A DNA stretch of 44,258 nt from positions 1 through 44,258 of the forward strand of contig SLJK01000113.1 in assembly GCA_007135125.1 (NCBI GenBank), given 5' to 3'. Numbering within the stretch: position 1 is the stretch's first letter; every line of letters starts with the position of its first letter. The notes under the pieces were generated by a model, which was not told the DNA's origin, searched no databases, and saw only the letters and a program-made list of their open reading frames with translations. The translations under genes and the position numbers were made by a program. Shown here piece by piece: positions 31,094 to 43,186 of the stretch. This stretch comes from Syntrophomonadaceae bacterium (GTDB lineage: Bacteria; Bacillota; Dethiobacteria; DTU022; UBA8154).

Positions 31094-31451
31094 TGGTGGA
31101 GGTGGCGGGAATCGAACCCGCGTCCGAAGGCAAAGCCACAGGAGCTTCTACGAGCGTAGCCCCGAAGTATGGTTCGCTCCAGGAGTCTCTCGGGGCAGAG
31201 TTCCCGGGGCTATCCCCTGTCAGATTCCCTGCTTTAAAGAAGGGAAAATCTTTAAAACAGGTAGCCTGCTGCTATGACGCCCGAACCTTATCCCGCAGGC
31301 AGGGAAAAGGTGGACGAGCTGCTTTTAGTTAAGCAGCTTGTGGTACTACGTTATCGTTGGCAGTTATAGCCGTTCCATGTTGTTGACCGGGCCACGGTCC
31401 CGGACTCGCTTCTCCTGCTCCTCCTACCCTCGTCGAATCCATTTCACCCCC
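31094..31451 (-). ncRNA. ssrA: Transfer-messenger RNA; tag reads (A)ANDNVVPQAA*
   Basis: 5' GGGGGTGAAATGGATTCGACGAGGG and 3' CCCGCCACCTCCACCA pair as the acceptor; TGCCAACGATAACGTAGTACCACAAGCTGCTTAA tag frame; next to smpB. Confidence 0.95.
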
Positions 31452-31455
31452 AGGT

Positions 31456-31953
31456 TTAGTCTTGACCTTTTTCTCTGCCCAGCTTCCTATCCTTAAAGGC
31501 TCTCTCCATCTCCCGTTTGGCATCTTTTTCCGCCAGGGTACGCCTTTTGTCAAAAAACTTCTTACCTTTGGCAAGTGCAAGCTCCACTTTTACCATGCCT
31601 TTTCTCAAATAGACACTCAGAGGGACCAGGGTATAGCCTTTTTCCTGAACGTAGCCGATAAGACGGTTAATCTCCCGCCTGTGCATGAGCAGCTTGCGAG
31701 GCCTCAAGGGATCATGGTTAAAGCTGCTTGCCTGTTCATAAGGATTTACATGCATATTATAAAGGAAAATTTCTCCACCTTCAACCTTTGCGTAGCTATC
31801 CTTAAGGTTTACTTTCCCGGCACGCATGGACTTAACCTCGGTGCCCTGCAGAGCGATCCCGGCCTCAAAGGTTTCCTCAATAAAAAAGTCATGCCTTGCT
31901 TTGCGGTTCCTGGCCAGAACCTTGCTGCCTGTATCCTGGGCTACTACAACCAC
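31456..31953 (-). CDS. smpB: SsrA-binding protein SmpB
   Basis: [42 protein letters not shown]... Confidence 0.96.
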   Translation of the reverse strand: MVVVAQDTGSKVLARNRKARHDFFIEETFEAGIALQGTEVKSMRAGKVNLKDSYAKVEGGEIFLYNMHVNPYEQASSFNHDPLRPRKLLMHRREINRLIGYVQEKGYTLVPLSVYLRKGMVKVELALAKGKKFFDKRRTLAEKDAKREMERAFKDRKLGREKGQD

Positions 31954-32179
31954 GGCAGATGGTCCTCCCTTGAAGATAACTTAACCCTACCTGTAATAAG
32001 TTTCTGGTAGGGCCTGTATCATTGTCAGCCGCTGGTCATCAACTTCCACTTACTATATTATAACAGTTGTCAAGACAGAAGGCAAGGGGGGCCTGGAAGC
32101 GCAAAGTGCCGCTCGAACATACGCTTTGATTATCCCACAAGCAAGCAGTAAATCTCTTGCTCTTCATCGCTGGTGCGGT

Positions 32180-34309
32180 TTAAGAAAGGGGTTCAAAATA
32201 AACACTGCGCATCTCTTTATCTACTTTTTCCAAGCGCACTTTTACAGTATCTCCTAACTGGTACACTTTTCCGTTTTGTTCACCAACCAGTGAGTATCTC
32301 TTTTCATCGAAATAATAGAAGTCATCATCCATGCGGGTTACGTGCACAAGGCCCTCCACGGTATTATCAAGCTCTACGAAAAAACCAAATGAAGTAACAC
32401 CGCTGATAATACCTGTATATTCTATGCCCTCTTTCCCTTCCATGAACTCGGTTTTTTTCAGGTCCAGGGATTCCCGTTCGGCTTCAATGGCTATACGCTC
32501 CTGCTCTGAGCAGTGTTGAGCAATGCGGGGCAGGCGCGAAGCCAGCTTGCGCGATTCTGCCGAAGAAAGCCTCCCTTTTAACGTTGTCCTCAGTATACGA
32601 TGAACCATGAGGTCGGGGTAGCGCCTGATAGGTGATGTAAAGTGAGTGTAATGCCGGGCCGAAAGTCCAAAATGCCCTACCTCCACTTCACTGTAATGAG
32701 CCTGGGGCAAAGAACGCAGTAGCACAAAACTGATTACTCTCTCTATGGTAGTACCCTCCACCTGCTTGAGTATTTGTTGATACTGACTGGGGGAAACCTG
32801 GTTGAGCTCTCCTTTAAATTTAATATCAAAAAGGCTCAGAAAATCCCTTAACATGGATAGCTTGTCTCCTTCCGGGCGCTCATGAACCCGGTAGATAAAG
32901 GGTGCCTTTTTTTGGTGGAAGTGGGTAGCGATCAACATGTTGCACTGCAGCATAAACTCTTCTATAATCGATTCAGCTTCTCCACCTCTGCGCACCTGTA
33001 TCTCTACAGGTTTGCCATCTTCATCCAGCTTAATCTTGGCCTCCGGAAAGTTGAAATCCAGCGCTCCTTCTTTAACCCTCTTTTCTTTCAGGGTACGAGC
33101 CAACTGGTACATTTCCCTGAAAGTGGCAGCAAAGTCACTGTATTTCTCTTCCAAGGTTTTATCTCCCTGGAGAATGCTATTTACATCTTCGTAGGTCATT
33201 CTTTCATTGCTATTTATCAGACTGGGGCTAAAACTGTAATCCTCCAGCTCCCCTTTGCGGTTTATATCCATGAAAACGCTGATTGCCAGGCGGGGTTCTC
33301 CCGGGTTCAGGCTGCATATCCCATTGGAAAGCTGTTGAGGAAACATGGGCACAACACGATCTGGAAGATAGACGCTGGTAGCTCGTTTAGCTGCCTCCCG
33401 ATCCAGGGCGCTGCCTTCCCGGACGTAGTAGCTAACATCAGCAATATGGACTCCCAGGCGGTACCCCCCATCCGCCAGTTTTTCCAGGGATACAGCATCA
33501 TCAAGGTCTTTCGCATCATCATCGTCAATGGTAACCATGGGTAATGAGCGCAGGTCGCGACGATCTACTTCCTGGGCTGCTTCCTCAATATCTTTTTCTT
33601 CCAGGCGGCGGGCTTCCTTGAGTACTGCAGACGGAAATCCGGTAGGTAAATCATATTTTTTTTGAATGCAGGTTATCTCTACCCCCGCATCATCTGCCGG
33701 ACCTATCACTTCCATTATAGTGCCCTGGGGATTACTGTTCGAGCCGTCCGGCCAGCGGGTGATTTTAACCAATACTTTATCACCGCTCTGCGGCTTTGTG
33801 CTTCCTGTAGAGGAAATATTCACTTCCTGCGAAAGATGAGGATCGTCCGGGAACACTACCCCGCTGCGCTTGTTACCCTGAAAAACACCCACGATATTAC
33901 CATTATTTCGCTTAAGGATACGCGTAACTTCCCCTTCACGGCGCTGTTTTCCGCGATGCTCTTTAACAATACGAACTATCACACGGTCTTTGTGCATGGC
34001 ACCACCTTTTTTTTCAGGGGGAATAAAAACATCGGATTCCCCAGGCGATTCAGGTAGTAGAAAGGCATAACCCTGGGCATGAGCCTGGATGGTTCCCACT
34101 AAAAGACCCATCCCCCGTAGAGGTGCATATCGCCCCTGGGTAGTTTTAATAATGGAACCTTCCCGCTCCAGGTTATCCAGCGCTTTATAAAGCTCCTGCA
34201 CATCTCGATCATCAGTTAGCTTGAGGGCTACCTGGATTCCCTGCAAGGTAACTGGCCTGTATTCCTTTTGAAATAACAGGTTCAAAATTTTCTTTTTCTT
34301 TACAGTCAT
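32180..34309 (-). CDS. rnr: Ribonuclease R
   Basis: RNB domain (VTIDDDDAKDLDDAVSLEKLADGGYRLGVHIADVSYYV), C-terminal S1 domain. Confidence 0.95.
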   Translation of the reverse strand: MTVKKKKILNLLFQKEYRPVTLQGIQVALKLTDDRDVQELYKALDNLEREGSIIKTTQGRYAPLRGMGLLVGTIQAHAQGYAFLLPESPGESDVFIPPEKKGGAMHKDRVIVRIVKEHRGKQRREGEVTRILKRNNGNIVGVFQGNKRSGVVFPDDPHLSQEVNISSTGSTKPQSGDKVLVKITRWPDGSNSNPQGTIMEVIGPADDAGVEITCIQKKYDLPTGFPSAVLKEARRLEEKDIEEAAQEVDRRDLRSLPMVTIDDDDAKDLDDAVSLEKLADGGYRLGVHIADVSYYVREGSALDREAAKRATSVYLPDRVVPMFPQQLSNGICSLNPGEPRLAISVFMDINRKGELEDYSFSPSLINSNERMTYEDVNSILQGDKTLEEKYSDFAATFREMYQLARTLKEKRVKEGALDFNFPEAKIKLDEDGKPVEIQVRRGGEAESIIEEFMLQCNMLIATHFHQKKAPFIYRVHERPEGDKLSMLRDFLSLFDIKFKGELNQVSPSQYQQILKQVEGTTIERVISFVLLRSLPQAHYSEVEVGHFGLSARHYTHFTSPIRRYPDLMVHRILRTTLKGRLSSAESRKLASRLPRIAQHCSEQERIAIEAERESLDLKKTEFMEGKEGIEYTGIISGVTSFGFFVELDNTVEGLVHVTRMDDDFYYFDEKRYSLVGEQNGKVYQLGDTVKVRLEKVDKEMRSVYFEPLS

Positions 34310-34497
34310 TTCTTTTCACCACTTATTCTATTTTATGATACTATTTAGGTCGTTTAAGTGCTCCAAAACCGGTTTCTAAATTCCTGCCTGGCCTTCCGAC
34401 ATAGCCTTCCTAAAATTTTATGCAAACCGGGCACTAACTCTATTATAACCTAGTATACCATGAAATTAAAGATTAGAAAGAATTATAAGCACGCCAT

Positions 34498-34526
34498 ACT
34501 AACCCAGACTAACCCAGACTAACCCG
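34498..34526. repeat. Short tandem repeat ACTAACCCAG x2 plus ACTAACCCGA
   Basis: Direct reading of 34498-34526. Confidence 0.8.
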
Positions 34527-34567
34527 AGAGAAAAATAATTTTCCGTTGGAACATGTTGGACCGACCG

Positions 34568-34615
34568 TACAAAAAGAGGGCCCCCTGTTCCCCGCCGGGG
34601 AAGAAGGCCTTCTTT
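34568..34615 (-). terminator. Probable terminator downstream of hppA
   Basis: Minus-strand AAGAAGGCCTTCTTCCCCGGCGGGGAACAGGGGGCCCTCTTTTTG; GC-rich hairpin then T run. Confidence 0.65.
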
Positions 34616-34650
34616 GACTCGCTCTTATTAAATTGAACTTGCAGCCCCTT

Positions 34651-36663
34651 CTATAAGAAAAGAGGTGCGAAAACCAGGGCTACAATGCTCATCAGCTTGA
34701 TCAGGATATTAATGGAAGGGCCGGAGGTGTCTTTGAAGGGGTCACCCACGGTATCACCAACAACAGCGGCTTTATGGGCTTCACTTCCCTTGCCGCCAAA
34801 CTGTCCGGTTTCGATATATTTTTTGGCGTTATCCCAGGCTCCACCGGCGTTGGCCATAAAGATAGCCATGAGTACCCCGGTCACCAGGGCACCAGCAAGT
34901 AGGCCACCCAGGGCTTCCTTGCCCAGGATCAAACCTACTGCAAGGGGAGCAACTACCGCGGTAACCCCGGGCACAATCATCTTTTTCAAGGCTGCAGCGG
35001 TGCTGATATCCACACAGCGAGCGTACTCAGGTTTAGCAGTACCGTCCATAATTCCGGGGATCTCGCGGAACTGGCGGCGAATTTCCTCAATCAAGTCGTA
35101 AGCGGCTTCTCCTACAGCTTCCATGGTCTTGGAAGTGGCAAAGAAAATAACAACCCCGCCCAGGAAGAGACCCACGATAACATCAGCTGAAGTAAGGTTG
35201 ATAATATCTATTCCGGTCGCCGCGCTATAAGCGGTAAATAGGGCAAGTGCAGTTAGCGCCGCCGAGCCGATGGCAAAACCTTTTCCGATAGCAGCAGTAG
35301 TGTTACCCACGGAATCCAGTTCATCCGTAATCTCGCGTACTTTAGGATCCAACTCTGCCATCTCAGCAATACCACCGGCATTATCGGCCACAGGGCCGTA
35401 AGCATCGATAGATACAGTAGTCCCTACGGTGGAAAGCATCCCTACAGCAGCAATGGCGATGCCGTAGATACCAGCGAAATGGTAAGCGATAAGTATGGCC
35501 GCAATGATGGTTAACATAGGAAAGGTGGTGCTTTTCATGCCCAGGGCTACACCACCGATAATGTTGGTAGCTTCTCCCGTTTGGGATGAACGGGCCAGGT
35601 GTTTAGTGGGTTCAAAGTGATAAGAGGTATAGTAGTCAGTCAATTTGCCGATGATTACACCTGCCAAAAGGCCGGCGATAATGGCAATAAAGGGGTTAGC
35701 TTCACCCCAAATAGGGTCAACTCCACTCAGGATAGTACCGGAGAGGTCAGTGCCAGCAAGCATGACATTCGTGAGAAAGAAAGAAGAAACCAGCACGATT
35801 ATAGCTGATACTGTGGTGGAACGTTCCAGGGCAGCGCCCAGGCGCACTCCTTCTCCAGCCCGGACAAAGAAAAAGCCAATGATAGAAGCAATAATACCCA
35901 CAGAGGCAACCAGCATAGGCAGCAAAACCCAACCGATTACATCCGTCTGTGCAAAGATGATAACTCCCAAAGTCATGGTGGCAATCATAGAACCGATATA
36001 GGATTCAAACAAGTCTGCTCCCATGCCGGCCACATCTCCCACATTATCACCTACGTTATCTGCAATAACTCCGGCGTTCCGCGGATCGTCTTCCGGGATA
36101 CCGGCCTCTACCTTACCTACCAGGTCTGCCCCCACATCAGCGGCCTTAGTATAAATACCCCCACCGACACGGGCGAAAAGAGCAATGGAGCTGGCTCCCA
36201 GGGCATAACCATTCACTATGCTGGGATCGCCAAAGATCAGGTAGAGAATACCGAGACCCAAAAGACCGAGACCGGCCACCATCATTCCCATGACCGAGCC
36301 GCTGGAAAAAGCCACTTTAAGAGCCTGGTTAACTCCCTTTTGAGCCGAATTGGCTGTACGTACGTTTGCAATGGTCGCAATATTCATGCCAGCGTACCCC
36401 GCAGTGCCGGAAAAAATTGCACCCACGATGAAACAGATGGCAGTAAACCAGTTAATTACAAGTCCGAGAACAATAAAAAGAACGATGGCAAAGACCGCTA
36501 GTGTGCGGTACTCTCTATTTAGAAAAGCCATCGCCCCTTCGTGGATAGATGCAGCAATGTCACGCATTTTCTCATTGCCAGGCTCGACCTTGCTAACCTG
36601 GACCCAAAGAATGATCGCAAAAATAATACCTATAATCCCTGCTATAGGCGCTATGAATTCCAC
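34651..36663 (-). CDS. hppA: Membrane-bound ion-translocating pyrophosphatase, predicted K+-dependent
   Basis: [66 protein letters not shown] (Ala form). Confidence 0.96.
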   Translation of the reverse strand: MEFIAPIAGIIGIIFAIILWVQVSKVEPGNEKMRDIAASIHEGAMAFLNREYRTLAVFAIVLFIVLGLVINWFTAICFIVGAIFSGTAGYAGMNIATIANVRTANSAQKGVNQALKVAFSSGSVMGMMVAGLGLLGLGILYLIFGDPSIVNGYALGASSIALFARVGGGIYTKAADVGADLVGKVEAGIPEDDPRNAGVIADNVGDNVGDVAGMGADLFESYIGSMIATMTLGVIIFAQTDVIGWVLLPMLVASVGIIASIIGFFFVRAGEGVRLGAALERSTTVSAIIVLVSSFFLTNVMLAGTDLSGTILSGVDPIWGEANPFIAIIAGLLAGVIIGKLTDYYTSYHFEPTKHLARSSQTGEATNIIGGVALGMKSTTFPMLTIIAAILIAYHFAGIYGIAIAAVGMLSTVGTTVSIDAYGPVADNAGGIAEMAELDPKVREITDELDSVGNTTAAIGKGFAIGSAALTALALFTAYSAATGIDIINLTSADVIVGLFLGGVVIFFATSKTMEAVGEAAYDLIEEIRRQFREIPGIMDGTAKPEYARCVDISTAAALKKMIVPGVTAVVAPLAVGLILGKEALGGLLAGALVTGVLMAIFMANAGGAWDNAKKYIETGQFGGKGSEAHKAAVVGDTVGDPFKDTSGPSINILIKLMSIVALVFAPLFL

Positions 36664-36820
36664 TTGTTACCTCCTCCTTTATAAAGTTCTTCTTTTTCTA
36701 CTGCCAAAAAGCGGTCAATACAAACACAACTGTATCCTATTAATTACTGCCCTCTGTACTTCGGCTCCTACCTAAGTACCTGAACAGATCCCTCCTTCCA
36801 GCATTATTTTAACTACCTTC

Positions 36821-37057
36821 CTACCTTCCTACAATAATAGTCAAGGTAATGGACAGCAGCATAAAAGCAATAGCCAGGCCAGTGGAAAACCGTCCCAAAA
36901 GATCGTCTATTCCCTTTTTCTTGCCCAAAAGAGTTTGCGCCCCACCTGCTATGGCACCGGAGAGCCCGGCACTACGCCCGGACTGCAGCAGTACCGAAGC
37001 AATAAGGGCCAGAGAAACAATTAAGTGCAGAATATTTAATGCTAAATGCAACCTCAA
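36821..37057 (-). CDS. secG: Preprotein translocase subunit SecG
   Basis: 78 aa LALIASVLLQSGRSAGLSGAIAGGAQTLLGKKKGIDDLLGR. Confidence 0.93.
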   Translation of the reverse strand: MRLHLALNILHLIVSLALIASVLLQSGRSAGLSGAIAGGAQTLLGKKKGIDDLLGRFSTGLAIAFMLLSITLTIIVGR

Positions 37058-37127
37058 ACACTCTCCTTCCAGTACTCAGCAATTACCATGCATATTTTAA
37101 CACAAGAAAAAGATACTGACAAGCTAT

Positions 37128-38456
<1,329 letters not shown>

Positions 38457-38501
38457 TCACCCCAAGCATATCGATAGGACTGCAAGATGTGATTGCAGAG
38501 T

Positions 38502-40091
38502 TTAAAAAAGCGCTACTCCCTCCATCTGTCGTGGGACAGGCATAGAAAATAATTTTAAAATAGTAGGAGCTGCATCAGCCAATTTTCCTCTTTCGGCAAG
38601 TTTGAAGCTACCTGCTGCAGAAATAATAATAAAGGGGGTTTCATTATTATTATGGGCAGTATGGGGGGAGTCATCCGGCATCATCATTTTTTCTGCATTG
38701 CCATGATCGGAGGTTACCAGGACAATCCCACCTTTTTGGAGCACTCTTTCTACCACCCGTCCCAGTTGATAATCTACAGCTGCAGCCGCTTTTACCGCCG
38801 CCCCCAGGTTGCCTGTATGTCCTACCATATCGGTGTTGGCATAGTTCAGAACCACCAGGCTGTATTTCCCCTCCTCCAGTGCCCTTAGAACTTCATCCGT
38901 TACTTCCGGCGCACTCATCTCCGGCTGCAAGTCATAGGTCGGCACCTGGGGAGAAGGGATCAATTTTCTTTCTTCGCCGCTAAAAGGTTCTTCCCTGCCG
39001 CCGCTAAAAAAATATGTTACGTGGGCATACTTTTCCGTCTCCGCAATCCGCAACTGCTGCAATCCATGTTTAGAAAATACTTCCCCCAGGGTGTCAGTCA
39101 GATAATCTGGAGGAAAAGCTACAGGAGCCTGCAGCTCCCGGTCATACTGAGTAAAGCAAACATAATGTGGAAAAGGTGATTTCTCGCCCCTGGCAAAGCC
39201 ATCAAAATCACTGACCAGGAAAGTTCTGCTGATCTGCCTGGCCCGGTCAGCACGAAAATTAAAAAAGATAAGGGAATCCTGCTCTTTTATTAGGGAAAGC
39301 GGCTTTCCTTTTTCCCCCACTATTACTGTGGGGAGAACGAATTCATCGTCTTCTCCTCTCCGGTAAGCGGCATCCAGTGCAGCTATTCCCCCAGCAGCTT
39401 TTTCTCCCTCGCCATAAACATAAGCACGATAAGCCTTTTCTATTCTTTCCCAACGATGGTCACGGTCCATGGTATAATAGCGCCCTACAATACTGGCCAG
39501 CACACCCGCGCCCAGGCTGGAAAACTTTTGCTCCAGTTCCTTTAAATAGGTCTCAGCTGCCCGGGGAGCAGTATCACGCCCATCCAAAACGGCATGGACA
39601 TAAACTTCCTTCACCCCAATCCTTGCGGCCATTTCTAACAGGGCATAAAGATGAGTATTGTGGCTATGGACACCTCCATCTGAGAGAAGTCCCATCAGGT
39701 GCAGTGCTGCACCTTTTTCCCTGACCTTTTGCATGGCTTCCGACAAAACATCGTTATGGAAAAAACTACCATCCTCGATTGCTTTACTGATACGCATTAT
39801 CTCCTGGTAGACTATTCGCCCTGCACCAAGGTTCAAATGCCCCACTTCCGAATTGCCCATCTGTCCAGGTGGCAGCCCCACCGCTTCCCCACTATTGACC
39901 AAGCGTGTAAAGGGGAAGTTCTGCTGGTAGTAATCCATGTTAGGGGTATGGGCCTGCAAAATGGCATTTCCCTGCTCTTCTTCACCCAGTCCCCAGCCAT
40001 CCAGAATGACCAGCACCAGGAAACCATTGTTATCCCCTACCGACAAATCACCCTCTCCTCTCTTACCTAACAGCTTGTACCAGCTGAACAA
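38502..40091 (-). CDS. gpmI: 2,3-bisphosphoglycerate-independent phosphoglycerate mutase (start uncertain)
   Basis: LVILDGWGLGEEEQGNAILQAHTPNMD... GQMGNSEVGHLNLGAGRIVYQ. Confidence 0.95.
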   Translation of the reverse strand: MFSWYKLLGKRGEGDLSVGDNNGFLVLVILDGWGLGEEEQGNAILQAHTPNMDYYQQNFPFTRLVNSGEAVGLPPGQMGNSEVGHLNLGAGRIVYQEIMRISKAIEDGSFFHNDVLSEAMQKVREKGAALHLMGLLSDGGVHSHNTHLYALLEMAARIGVKEVYVHAVLDGRDTAPRAAETYLKELEQKFSSLGAGVLASIVGRYYTMDRDHRWERIEKAYRAYVYGEGEKAAGGIAALDAAYRRGEDDEFVLPTVIVGEKGKPLSLIKEQDSLIFFNFRADRARQISRTFLVSDFDGFARGEKSPFPHYVCFTQYDRELQAPVAFPPDYLTDTLGEVFSKHGLQQLRIAETEKYAHVTYFFSGGREEPFSGEERKLIPSPQVPTYDLQPEMSAPEVTDEVLRALEEGKYSLVVLNYANTDMVGHTGNLGAAVKAAAAVDYQLGRVVERVLQKGGIVLVTSDHGNAEKMMMPDDSPHTAHNNNETPFIIISAAGSFKLAERGKLADAAPTILKLFSMPVPRQMEGVALF

Positions 40092-40845
40092 AAACAGTTT
40101 CTTTTAAACTACTGCCGCCTACCAGGGCACCATCAATATTCTCCCGGGAGGTAAAATCCCTTATATTTTCTGGTTTGACGCTCCCACCGTAGAGAATTCG
40201 TACCTGCTGGGATAGGTCTCCCAACCTTTCCTGCAGTAAAGAACGAATAAAGGTCGCCACAGAAGCTGCATCTTCGGGATACGCGGCGGTTCCACTTCCG
40301 ATTGCCCACACAGGTTCATAGGCTAACACCATTTTCCCCAGGATGTCCCTGTTTTCATCAACTTCCTTTAGGGCGGTAAGGAGCTGCTCCTGTACCACCT
40401 TTTCCGTTTCACCAGCACTACGCTGCTGCTGATTTTCCCCGACACAAAGAACAGGTATCAGCCCGAAGCTGAGCGCAGCGGAAAATTTTTGGGCAACAAT
40501 GGCATCGTTTTCACCGAAATACCTGCGCCTCTCCGAATGCCCAATAATAGCATACTTGACGCCGCTTTCCTTAAGCATCAGGGGGGAAATTTCGCCGGTA
40601 TAAGCCCCCTCTTTTTCCCAGTGCATATTTTGGGCACCCAAAAGCAGGTTACTATCTCCCATAAGACGCGACAGGCTCTCCAGGGCAATAAAGGGGGGAC
40701 AGATTACCATCTCGACCTCTTTTACTGCCTTGACTTCCTCTTTAACACGTTCTACAAACATTTCTGCTTCAGCAGCGGTCTTGTACATTTTCCAGTTGGC
40801 TATAACCATACTCTGCCGCACGGCTCCGGCTGTACCCCCTGTCAT
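40063..40845 (-). CDS. tpiA: Triosephosphate isomerase
   Basis: VIANWKMYKT... AIIGHSERRRYFGE ... LAYEPVWAIGSG. Confidence 0.97.
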   Translation of the reverse strand: MTGGTAGAVRQSMVIANWKMYKTAAEAEMFVERVKEEVKAVKEVEMVICPPFIALESLSRLMGDSNLLLGAQNMHWEKEGAYTGEISPLMLKESGVKYAIIGHSERRRYFGENDAIVAQKFSAALSFGLIPVLCVGENQQQRSAGETEKVVQEQLLTALKEVDENRDILGKMVLAYEPVWAIGSGTAAYPEDAASVATFIRSLLQERLGDLSQQVRILYGGSVKPENIRDFTSRENIDGALVGGSSLKETVFVQLVQAVR

Positions 40846-42059
40846 GATCTGCTTCTACTCCCACTGTATTCCTGCAATACATCCAGGCCGGGCAGCTCCT
40901 TTCCTTCCCAGAACCTTAAGACAGCGCCTCCGCCCGTGGAGATATGCGTAATTTTATCGGTAAGATTGGCATTTACCAGGGCAGCTACCATATCTCCTCC
41001 ACCGGTAATAGATTCGGCACCGGAGTTGGCTACAGCCCTGGCCACTTCTTCTGTTCCCAGGTGGAAAGGGGCAACCTCATAAGCTCCAAGAGGACCGTTC
41101 CAGATGACCGTCTCTGCTTTTGAGATGACATTCTGGAAAGCTTGTACCGTTTTGGGGCCGATATCCACCACGCTCCATCCTTCAGGGATCTGATCCACAT
41201 CAACAACCCGGCTGCTGGCACCTTCCTCCAGTTCTTCCACAATAACCACGTCCTGTGGAAGCATTATCCGGGCGCATTTTTTGCCGTTTTCTCTTAAAAC
41301 TTCCCCGGCCATCTCCAGCTTGTCTACTTCATATAGAGAGCCGCCTATCGATAATCCGCTGGCTTTCAAGAAAGTGTTGGCCATGGCTCCCCCCAGTAAT
41401 AAATTATCGGCCTGCTGCAGAAAAAAGCGGATGACACCAATCTTATCGGCCACTTTGCTGCCACCAAGGATAGCGACCAGGGGTCGTGCAGGATTAATTT
41501 TGCTTTTTTCCAGGTAAAGGATTTCTTTTTCCATCAGTAAACCGGCTACAGCAGGTATATATGCTGCGATTCCACAGGTGGAAGCATGAGCGCGGTGGGC
41601 AGTTCCAAAAGCGTCATTTACGAAATAATCAGCCAGGAGGGCCAGCTTACGGGCAAATTCCGGCTCATTTTTTTCTTCCCCAGGTTCAAAACGTATATTT
41701 TCCAGGAGGAGAACCCCGCCTGGCGGCAAGTTGGCAACCGCTTTTTCTACTTCTTCCCCTATCACTGCGTCAGTTTTTAAAACTCCTCTACCCAGCAGCT
41801 GTGCCAGCCGTTCGGCTACGGGATCCATTTTTAGCTCTTCCAAGGCTCTTCCTTTAGGTCTTCCCAGGTGGGAAGCAACAATAATCCTGGCGCCTTTATC
41901 TATCAGGTATTCCAGGGTAGGCAAGGAGGCACGCATCCTGGTATCATCCATTACCTCTCTTTCTTCCGACAAGGGAACATTAAAATCGACGCGCAAAAAA
42001 ACTCTTTTCCCCTCCACGGGTAAATCTTTTACAGTCAACTTAGACATTGCTCTGGACAC
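40842..42059 (-). CDS. pgk: Phosphoglycerate kinase
   Basis: GKRVFLRVDFNVPL... VASHLGRPKG... VNDAFGTAHRAHAST. Confidence 0.97.
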   Translation of the reverse strand: MSRAMSKLTVKDLPVEGKRVFLRVDFNVPLSEEREVMDDTRMRASLPTLEYLIDKGARIIVASHLGRPKGRALEELKMDPVAERLAQLLGRGVLKTDAVIGEEVEKAVANLPPGGVLLLENIRFEPGEEKNEPEFARKLALLADYFVNDAFGTAHRAHASTCGIAAYIPAVAGLLMEKEILYLEKSKINPARPLVAILGGSKVADKIGVIRFFLQQADNLLLGGAMANTFLKASGLSIGGSLYEVDKLEMAGEVLRENGKKCARIMLPQDVVIVEELEEGASSRVVDVDQIPEGWSVVDIGPKTVQAFQNVISKAETVIWNGPLGAYEVAPFHLGTEEVARAVANSGAESITGGGDMVAALVNANLTDKITHISTGGGAVLRFWEGKELPGLDVLQEYSGSRSRS

Positions 42060-42091
42060 CCCTAAGTATTATTTTAGAATAGCGCTACAGC

Positions 42092-43099
42092 TTATAACCC
42101 CTGGGCAGCCAGGTAGGCAGCCAGATCCAAAACCCGCAGCGAATATCCCCATTCGTTATCGTACCAGGCCAATACTTTGACCATCCTGTTATCCACAATC
42201 ATGGTGGAAAGGGCATCAACTACCCCCGAAAACGAATTTCCTTTATAGTCGATGGAAACCAGCGGCTCGAATGAAACATCAAGAAAACCTTTCAGGTGGC
42301 CACGGGAAGCCTCCACGAAGGCATTGTTCACCTCTTCCGCGGAGGCCCCTGTTTCTAGCTCGGCAACCAGGTCCACCACAGAAACGGCAAATGTAGGAAT
42401 CCTGATGGCAGCACCGTTAATTTTACCTTCCAGCTCAGGCAGCACCAAACCTACATTTCGGGCCGCACCTGTGGTTGTAGGTATCATGGAAACACCGGCA
42501 GCCCTGGCCCTGCGCATATCTTTGTGGGTTATATCCAACAGGCGCTGGTCATTGGTATAGGAGTGTACGGTTGTCATAAGTGCCCGTTTTATACCAAATT
42601 CAGCCTGCAGGACTTTTACAACTACGGCTAAACAATTAGTGGTACAGGAAGCATTAGATATCACAGAATGTTGAGTGGGGTCATAGTCATTTTCGTTTAC
42701 TCCCATGACAACTGTCAGATCAACGCCTTTTCCCGGGGCGGTAATAATCACTTTTTTAGCGCCACCCTGGAAATGTGCCGCCGCTTCTTCTTTACTGTTA
42801 AAGGCACCGGTGGCTTCCAGGACAATTTCAGCTCCCACTTCTTTCCAATCCAACCCGGACGGATCCCTTTCAGCCAGAATAGCAATTCTTTTTCCGTCTA
42901 CCAACAGGTTCTGCCCCTCAGCCTTAACTTCCTTCTCTAAAGTCCCATAAACACTGTCATACTTCAGTAAATGTGCCAGAATTTCAGGGTCTCGTACACT
43001 GTTTATGGCGACAACCTCGACTCCTGGGTGCGAAAAAGAAGCCCTCAGGCAGGATTTTGCCACCCTGCCAAACCCGTTAATCCCCACTTTAACGGACAT
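42092..43099 (-). CDS. gap: Glyceraldehyde-3-phosphate dehydrogenase
   Basis: VKVGINGFGRVAKSCLRA... SNASCTTNCLA... WYDNEWGYS. Confidence 0.97.
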   Translation of the reverse strand: MSVKVGINGFGRVAKSCLRASFSHPGVEVVAINSVRDPEILAHLLKYDSVYGTLEKEVKAEGQNLLVDGKRIAILAERDPSGLDWKEVGAEIVLEATGAFNSKEEAAAHFQGGAKKVIITAPGKGVDLTVVMGVNENDYDPTQHSVISNASCTTNCLAVVVKVLQAEFGIKRALMTTVHSYTNDQRLLDITHKDMRRARAAGVSMIPTTTGAARNVGLVLPELEGKINGAAIRIPTFAVSVVDLVAELETGASAEEVNNAFVEASRGHLKGFLDVSFEPLVSIDYKGNSFSGVVDALSTMIVDNRMVKVLAWYDNEWGYSLRVLDLAAYLAAQGL

Positions 43100-43186
43100 A
43101 CTTTCTGCCTCCTTAAATTTGTAATTATTGCTGCCTGTTTACTATACCTTATCTTTTCCTTCCATTTCCTAAAAATGCCGTCCTTC

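Noticed and set aside
31057-31332. Plus-strand ORFs MEFGGGGGNRTRVRRQSHR... / VAGIEPASEGKATGAS...
   Set aside because: They are translations of the tmRNA antisense strand, a common spurious ORF type.
31329-31580. 83-aa minus-strand ORF ending ANDNVVPQAA
   Set aside because: It is the tmRNA tag frame fused to smpB out-of-frame sequence, not a separate protein.
32882-33544. 220-aa plus-strand ORF opposite rnr
   Set aside because: Antisense to RNase R RNB domain; no recognisable domain or RBS.
35645-36001. Plus-strand ORF opposite hppA
   Set aside because: Shadow ORF of the highly conserved pyrophosphatase coding strand.
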